This document shows, one piece after another, positions 62,364-64,000 of a stretch of 64,000 bases of DNA. The translations under genes were made by a program, and so were the position numbers. The stretch comes from Pseudomonas paeninsulae. GTDB lineage: Bacteria > Pseudomonadota > Gammaproteobacteria > Pseudomonadales > Pseudomonadaceae. Below the pieces are notes generated by a model. The model was not told where the DNA came from. It made no database searches and saw nothing but the letters and a program-made list of their open reading frames with translations. The first letter of the stretch is position 1, and each line of letters begins with the position of its first letter. Location: positions 211,001 through 275,000 of the forward strand of contig NZ_CP141799.1 in NCBI RefSeq assembly GCF_035621475.1, in the 5' to 3' direction.

Positions 62364-63653
62364 ATGGACGTCACTTCCACCCTGAGTCTGGGCGATCCCC
62401 TGGAACCGGCACGCAAGGCCACCGCCGAGATGCTGCAAAACCGCGAGCGTACCTTCTCGTTGCCGCAACCGTTTTACAGCGACGAGCGCCTGTTCCAGAT
62501 CGACATGCAGGAGATCTTCCATAAAGAATGGCTGATCGCCGGCATGACTTGCGAGATCCCAGCCAAGGGCAACTACATCACCCTGCAGATCGGCGCCAAT
62601 CCGATCATCGTCATCCGTGGTGCCGAAGGCGTGGTACATGCTTTTCACAACGTCTGCCGCCATCGCGGCTCGCGCCTGTGCACCAGCGACAAGGGCAAAG
62701 TGGCCAAGTTGGTCTGCCACTACCACCAGTGGACCTATGAGCTGGATGGTCGCCTGCTGTTCGCTGGCACCGAGATGGGCGCCGACTTCGATATGAAGGA
62801 ATATGGCCTCAAGCCTGTGCAGTGCAAAACGGCTGGCGGCTACATCTTCATCTCTCTGGCCGAAAGTCCTCCAGCGATCGACGACTTCCTCGCGACTCTG
62901 GCTCATTACATGGAGCCTTACGACATGGAGAACACCAAGGTGGCGGTACAGTCCACCTTGGTGGAAAAGGCCAACTGGAAGCTGGTGTTGGAGAACAATC
63001 GTGAGTGCTACCACTGCAGTGGCGCGCATCCGGAACTGCTGAAGAGCCTGTTGGAGTGGGATGACGTCACCGACCCGCGCGCCGACCAGGCCTTCAAGGA
63101 CCACGTGGCCGAGTCCGCCGCCAAGTGGGACGCCGAGAAGATTCCTTACGCCCACGCCAGCTTCGGCATGCGCAACCGCATCGTGCGCATGCCACTGCTC
63201 AAAGGCACCGAATCCATGACCATGGACGGCAAGCGCGGCAGCAAGAAGCTGATGGGGCGGATCCAGAACCCCGAGCTGGGCTCGATGCGCATCCTCCACC
63301 TGCCGCATGCGTGGAACCACTGCATGGGTGATCACCTGATCGTCTTCACCGTATGGCCGATCAGTGCCCAGGAAACCATGGTCACCACCAAATGGCTGGT
63401 GCACAAGGATGCAGTGGAGGGCGTCGACTACGACGTCGAGCGCCTGCGCCAAGTATGGGATGCGACCAACAACCAGGACCGCCGCCTGGCCGAAGAAAAT
63501 CAGCGTGGTATCAACTCCACCGCCTACCAGCCAGGCCCGTACTCGAAGACCTACGAGTTCGGCGTGGTCAACTTTATCGACTGGTACAGCGAGCGGCTGC
63601 TCAACAACCTCGGAGCTGAACCTGCAGCCTATCTGCGCCAGGTCAACGACTGA
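62364..63653 (+). CDS. gbcA: Glycine betaine demethylase Rieske oxygenase component (GbcA)
   Basis: A 429-residue Rieske oxygenase. The 2Fe-2S ligands are CRH in HNVCRHRGSRLC and CHYH in LVCHYHQWTYELDG. The mononuclear iron region ENNRECYHCSGAHPEL provides the His pair, with a distal Asp expected downstream. With GbcB and O2 it removes one methyl from glycine betaine as formaldehyde, giving dimethylglycine for DgcAB. The ATG at 62364 has a GAGGAG site. It is divergent from gbcB. Confidence 0.95.
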   Translation: MDVTSTLSLGDPLEPARKATAEMLQNRERTFSLPQPFYSDERLFQIDMQEIFHKEWLIAGMTCEIPAKGNYITLQIGANPIIVIRGAEGVVHAFHNVCRHRGSRLCTSDKGKVAKLVCHYHQWTYELDGRLLFAGTEMGADFDMKEYGLKPVQCKTAGGYIFISLAESPPAIDDFLATLAHYMEPYDMENTKVAVQSTLVEKANWKLVLENNRECYHCSGAHPELLKSLLEWDDVTDPRADQAFKDHVAESAAKWDAEKIPYAHASFGMRNRIVRMPLLKGTESMTMDGKRGSKKLMGRIQNPELGSMRILHLPHAWNHCMGDHLIVFTVWPISAQETMVTTKWLVHKDAVEGVDYDVERLRQVWDATNNQDRRLAEENQRGINSTAYQPGPYSKTYEFGVVNFIDWYSERLLNNLGAEPAAYLRQVND

Positions 63654-63712
63654 CTGCTACTGCCGGCTCGCCTTGTGCGGGCCGCGCGTTTCTGTGGAAG
63701 AGGGGCTGTCTG

Positions 63713-63823
63713 ATGTCGATTGGCCTGGGGCTGGTTATTCTGCTGACCTTATATAGTGGTTTTGCCAGTTGGCGCATCCAGCGATCTGCGGCGCCGCGCA
63801 CTGGCCAGGCAGAGCGCGGGTAG
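63713..63823 (+). CDS. Possible 36-residue membrane peptide downstream of gbcA
   Basis: MSIGLGLVILLTLYSGFASW... is a short hydrophobic helix followed by a basic/polar tail (RIQRSAAPRTGQAERG). It has a GAGGGG-type site seven to ten bases upstream and starts 60 bp after gbcA. It resembles many small single-pass proteins, but no family is recognised and chance occurrence is possible. Confidence 0.4.
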   Translation: MSIGLGLVILLTLYSGFASWRIQRSAAPRTGQAERG

Positions 63824-63882
63824 ATATCCCCAGTTCTCGCAGAGATAGCCATTCCTCCAGTCGGTGGCCCAAGTATTGTCTG

Positions 63883-63900
63883 GCCTCTATATATAGAGGC
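63883..63900. repeat. Perfect 18-bp palindrome
   Basis: GCCTCTATATATAGAGGC reads the same on both strands. It could be an operator or the stem of a transcript end, but no T-run follows on either side. The rest of 63824-64000 shows no gene. Confidence 0.5.
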
Positions 63901-64000
63901 GCGCCGTTTGGTTGACCCGGATCATGTAAGCGTCAGGGCCGCAACGGCGTTAATCGGCAACAGGCAGTACAGGGTTGCAGTGCGATCGACGGAAAGTGGC

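Overview
The window is a GC-rich gammaproteobacterial chromosome segment, almost certainly Pseudomonas. The vitamin B12 gene order (btuB, cobO, cobB, bluB, cobD, cobC, cobQ, cobP, cobT, cobC phosphatase, cobS) and the glycine-betaine/carnitine genes match the layouts I recall from P. aeruginosa. A CrcZ/CrcY-type regulatory RNA, known only from pseudomonads, lies in between. No rRNA, tRNA, CRISPR array or complete insertion sequence was seen.

Layout. (1) 1-3324: the 3' end of a RACo-like corrinoid activator and a hydantoinase/oxoprolinase-family gene, separated by a decayed copy of part of btuD. (2) 3386-6067 (minus): a btuFCD-type corrinoid uptake ABC transporter. (3) 6373-14147: two nearly identical cobalamin riboswitches. 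The first precedes a CobN-like protein predicted to be exported and membrane-anchored, plus ExbB/MotA-like and DUF2149 partners. The second precedes a BtuB-like receptor. (4) 14186-23578: late cobalamin synthesis and salvage genes, mostly with overlapping stops and starts, interrupted by a 177-bp MITE-like element before cobS. (5) 23735-32091 (minus): dimethylglycine demethylation (dgcA, dgcB, etfA, etfB), a DUF5943 gene and a dipeptidase. (6) 32311-39201: carnitine catabolism (cdhR divergent from caiX, cdhC, cdhA, an SDR, cdhB and a gamma-butyrobetaine hydroxylase). (7) 39654-44919: a BCCT transporter, a LysR regulator and a tandem-domain class III CoA-transferase that looks like the DMSP CoA-transferase/lyase DddD. 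(8) 45140-45640 (minus): a CrcY/CrcZ-type RNA with a sigma-54 promoter. (9) 45816-54845 (minus): glyA, soxBDAG, purU and fdhA, which take sarcosine to glycine plus formaldehyde/formate. (10) 55052-64000: TraX-like and small secreted proteins, threonine aldolase, a broken PNPOx gene, a sulfite-oxidase-like pair, an intact PNPOx paralogue and divergent gbcB/gbcA, which open betaine degradation.

Together the genes form a methylated-amine and onium catabolic island. Carnitine (cdh genes) and gamma-butyrobetaine feed into glycine betaine. GbcAB, DgcAB/EtfAB and SoxABDG remove its three methyl groups, and GlyA, PurU and FdhA handle the C1 units. The adjacent B12 locus and the RACo-like gene suggest that a corrinoid-dependent methyl-transfer route may also operate. 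The Crc-type RNA and CA-rich leaders on fdhA, caiX and the BCCT gene suggest catabolite control.
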